Assembly (NCBI GenBank): GCA_034406715.1
Contig: CP137865.1
Span: 372,001-436,000, forward strand
DNA: 64,000 bases
Origin: Rhodotorula mucilaginosa
Taxonomy: Eukaryota > Basidiomycota > Microbotryomycetes > Sporidiobolales > Sporidiobolaceae
Direction of reading: 5' to 3'
Position numbers and translations under genes: made by a program. Each line of letters opens with the position of its first letter. The stretch's first letter is position 1. This document shows, one piece after another, positions 62,849 to 64,000 of the stretch. Under the pieces are notes generated by a model, which worked only from the letters and a program-made list of their open reading frames with translations, was not told where the DNA came from and did not search any database.

Positions 62849-64000
62849 TCAAGAAGCTTTGACAGGACTGATCGGAGAGAGGGGCTCCTTGGCCTCGCTC
62901 AGCGCGCCTTCTTCGTCGCCCGATCCAGCCGACGACGAAGACGACGCTCCGATCTCGTACGCACTGGCATCCCGGCCGTCCCAGGTGACCCAGCGCAGAA
63001 TCTCTTCAAACGCCGGACCTTCGCCGATCATGCTCTCTCCGTGCCGCAGCCCCTGGAATACCTTGAGCCCGCCGGCGCCGGCGTCCTGCCCGACTTTCTG
63101 CGGCTCGTGGACTTCGCGGAGACCGTTCCGACGGAGGTAGACGCGGACGCGCTCGGCGTGGATGATCGAGTCGTTCGAGGCGAGGAAGACGGCGGTCGCG
63201 TGGGCGGAAGTTCGGTTCGGGATCTCGCACGGGAAGAGCAGGTTTGAAGTCCATTCGAACGTGCGCGAGAGCATGTGGGCGATGCCGAGCTCGCGCATGA
63301 CAAAGTAGCTGCGTCCGCGACCGGGTTCGTCAGCGTCCGTGTACGACCTCGCTAGCAAAGACGCGACTCACCGCATCAGGAACTCGATCGGCGCGGACGG
63401 CTTGTTGTAGAGGGCGCGGGCGCAGACCCAAGGTTCGTAGAGCATGAAAGAAACGGGATCGACGAGGCAACTGCGCGTGACGAGTTCGGGGCAGTCTTTG
63501 AGGAGCCAGCCATGCACGATCTGCGAGCAGCACAAGAAGAAGTTCAGTCTCATGCATTTCCGAAAGCGCCTTGCCAGTCAGGAAGGCGCATCGACAGTCA
63601 AGAACACTGCACGCACCGTTCCGTTCGAATGACTTAGGACGGTACATCCTCCCGCTCGTTCGTCCATCCCGTGCAGCCTGAGCGCGCGCGCCAACCCCGT
63701 CGTGCACCGCTTCTGATCGGGCGGGTCGAGGAACCCGCGCTGGAAGAACGACATCGAGATGTGCGGCTGCAACAAGACGAGGATCGGTCTCCTCCTGAGT
63801 GCGCGCGATTTCCCTAAGACGGCGACGAGGGTCGCGTACTGGGCCATGCCCATTCCGAGTCCGTGCAGGAAGATCAACGGCCGCTCGTCCTCAGCCAAGT
63901 CGGGACGGGGTTCCCATCCTTCCGGCATCCGGAGGAGGTACCGCGTCGCGTCACCGTCTTCGTACTCGCGGAACCCGCGCAGCTTGGCACGGGCGATGAC
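62849..64000 (-). CDS. Alpha/beta hydrolase, partial (N-terminus beyond the right edge)
   Basis: At least three exons are in the window. Core motifs: PLIFLHGLGMGMAQYATLVAVLG (oxyanion HG region), VLSHSNGT with the nucleophile Ser in S-H-S-N-G, VDPVSFMLYEPWVCARALY, and FLASNDSIIHAERVRVYLRRNG carrying the acid residue, with the conserved His in FQGLRHGESM. The C-terminus is a Ser/Glu-rich disordered tail (SSSSSAGSGDEEG...SPVKAS). Substrate unknown; this type is common in basidiomycete genomes. The start codon is not in the window. Confidence 0.87.

Noticed and set aside
1-64000. Search for transposons, viral remnants, tRNA and rRNA genes
   Set aside because: No terminal repeats, reverse transcriptase, integrase, transposase, capsid or cloverleaf pattern was noticed. 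A computational scan (tRNAscan, repeat search) would be needed to exclude small ones.

Overview
The window is nuclear DNA of a GC-rich, intron-dense basidiomycete fungus. The gene style (many 50-110 nt introns with GTGAGT/GTGCGT donors and CTGAC/CTAAC branch points, intergenic gaps often under 250 bp, long disordered protein segments) suggests a Microbotryomycetes red-yeast relative; that placement is inference. I support 26 protein genes, one of them cut by the right edge. No rRNA, tRNA, CRISPR array, transposon or viral remnant was seen. Exon models were built by hand from splice motifs and family conservation. Where I quote a protein length, the exon lengths sum to a whole number of codons.

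Layout. 0.5-11.3 kb: rhomboid protease (-), NRAMP metal transporter (+), PLAC8 Cys-rich protein (-), tandem CCCH RNA-binding protein (-). 11.3-12.8 kb: no confident gene. 12.8-24.1 kb: MFS sugar transporter (-), Gfo/Idh/MocA oxidoreductase (+), GH3 beta-glucosidase without a secretion signal (+) and Zn2Cys6 regulator (+). This block has the make-up of a sugar-catabolism cluster, and a CGG-rich element recurs in two of its promoters. 24.1-30.2 kb: mitochondrial-type PP2C phosphatase (-), single-pass membrane protein (-), MYND-finger protein (-), V-ATPase subunit F (+).

30.4-39.6 kb: xanthine dehydrogenase (-) and molybdenum-cofactor sulfurase (+) are divergently paired. The second enzyme is the known activator of the first, and the shared promoter carries GATA motifs. 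39.7-52.5 kb: C-CAP-like beta-helix protein, disordered protein, POF1-like nucleotidyltransferase, an 1800-residue disordered Gln-rich protein, MTC1. 52.6-64 kb: COX14, MSS1/MnmE tRNA-modification GTPase, cyclophilin, polysaccharide deacetylase, second Gfo/Idh/MocA protein, X-family DNA polymerase and the end of an alpha/beta hydrolase. COX14, MSS1 and possibly the polymerase point to mitochondrial roles.

Gene structure is notable in itself: exons of 12, 14, 18, 27 and 31 nt, two likely GC-AG introns, several stop-free introns whose length is a multiple of three, and very short head-to-head promoters (65 and 76 bp between start codons).
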